Part shown: one piece after another, positions 63,736-64,000 of the stretch
Layout: each line of letters begins with the position of its first letter
How positions within the stretch are numbered: position 1 is the first letter of the stretch
From: Shinisaurus crocodilurus
Taxonomy: Eukaryota > Chordata > Lepidosauria > Squamata > Shinisauridae
NCBI GenBank assembly: GCA_021292165.1
Contig: CM037877.1
Location: 299,910,726 to 299,974,725, forward strand
Length of the DNA: 64,000 bases
Reading direction: 5' to 3'
Program-made: the position numbers and the translations under genes
The notes under the pieces: model-generated
Database searches by the model: none
What the model was told of the DNA's origin: nothing
Seen by the model: only the letters and a program-made list of their open reading frames with translations

Positions 63736-64000
63736 TGCTCTAAATTATGGAAGGGCTCGGTCTGGATGGGGGTGGGCTTGTTGTGGTTATTCATGGTGAA
63801 GGAAAGACACTCTGTGCATGTTTAGTAGCACTCTCATCTTTATTCTTTCATGCTCCGGGGCTGATCACTAGCTGTGCTTGAAAGCTAATTAGTCTAGCTC
63901 TAACTAAGCTGTGCTTGTGCATGAGTCACTTTCGGCTCTGTACATCTAGGACACCACAGTTATGCTCTGTGAAACTCTAGCTATGATATTTTGTACATAT
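63736..64000. other. Right edge, nothing recognised
   Basis: AT-rich non-coding sequence, presumably ZCWPW1 intron. Confidence 0.4.

Overview
This window is nuclear DNA of an amniote, most likely a squamate reptile. The evidence is intron-containing vertebrate genes, CR1 and L2-like LINEs whose tails end in ATTCTATG-type repeats, several tRNA-derived SINEs, and many fold-back MITEs of the kind common in lizards and snakes. The high GC content, CpG-rich promoters and long G or C runs fit a gene-dense, probably microchromosomal region. I cannot name the species.

Four genes can be supported. EPHB4 (minus strand) enters from the left edge with exon 2 at 3746-3816 and signal-peptide exon 1 at 19144-19204; its other exons lie off the left end. 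PPP1R35 (plus strand) has four coding exons between 35126 and 39639. MEPCE (minus strand) has four coding exons between 50883 and 41508 and sits tail-to-tail with PPP1R35, with under 300 bp between the 3' ends. An exon at about 63351-63619 (plus strand) looks like the N-terminal part of ZCWPW1, divergent from MEPCE. PPP1R35-MEPCE-ZCWPW1 keeps the order and orientation of human 7q22.1. EPHB4 next to PPP1R35 does not: in human many genes lie between them.

Region by region: 1-19143 is EPHB4 intron 2 (left part) and intron 1, full of nested transposons and with a few non-repeat stretches that look regulatory. 19144-21200 holds EPHB4 exon 1 and CpG-rich promoter DNA. 21200-33700 is a gene-free divergent spacer with MITEs, CR1 fragments, a 29-bp minisatellite and a RUNX/SOX-like motif cluster. 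33770-39780 is PPP1R35. 40050-51000 is MEPCE. 51000-54800 carries CCAAT-, ZNF143-, NRF1- and E2F-like promoter sequence for MEPCE and probably ZCWPW1. 54800-63350 is AT-richer LINE/SINE-rich DNA, presumably an intron or upstream flank of ZCWPW1.

The least ordinary content is the repeats: a SINE whose body resembles 5S rRNA and whose tail is shared with the local CR1 LINE (five copies); fold-back elements of several families that share a core matching the ZNF143/THAP11 binding site; a hAT-like family whose arms are built of GACTCG words; and nested insertions with intact target-site duplications. PPP1R35 and MEPCE carry apparent single-base indels in the given sequence. These look like assembly errors but would change any predicted protein.
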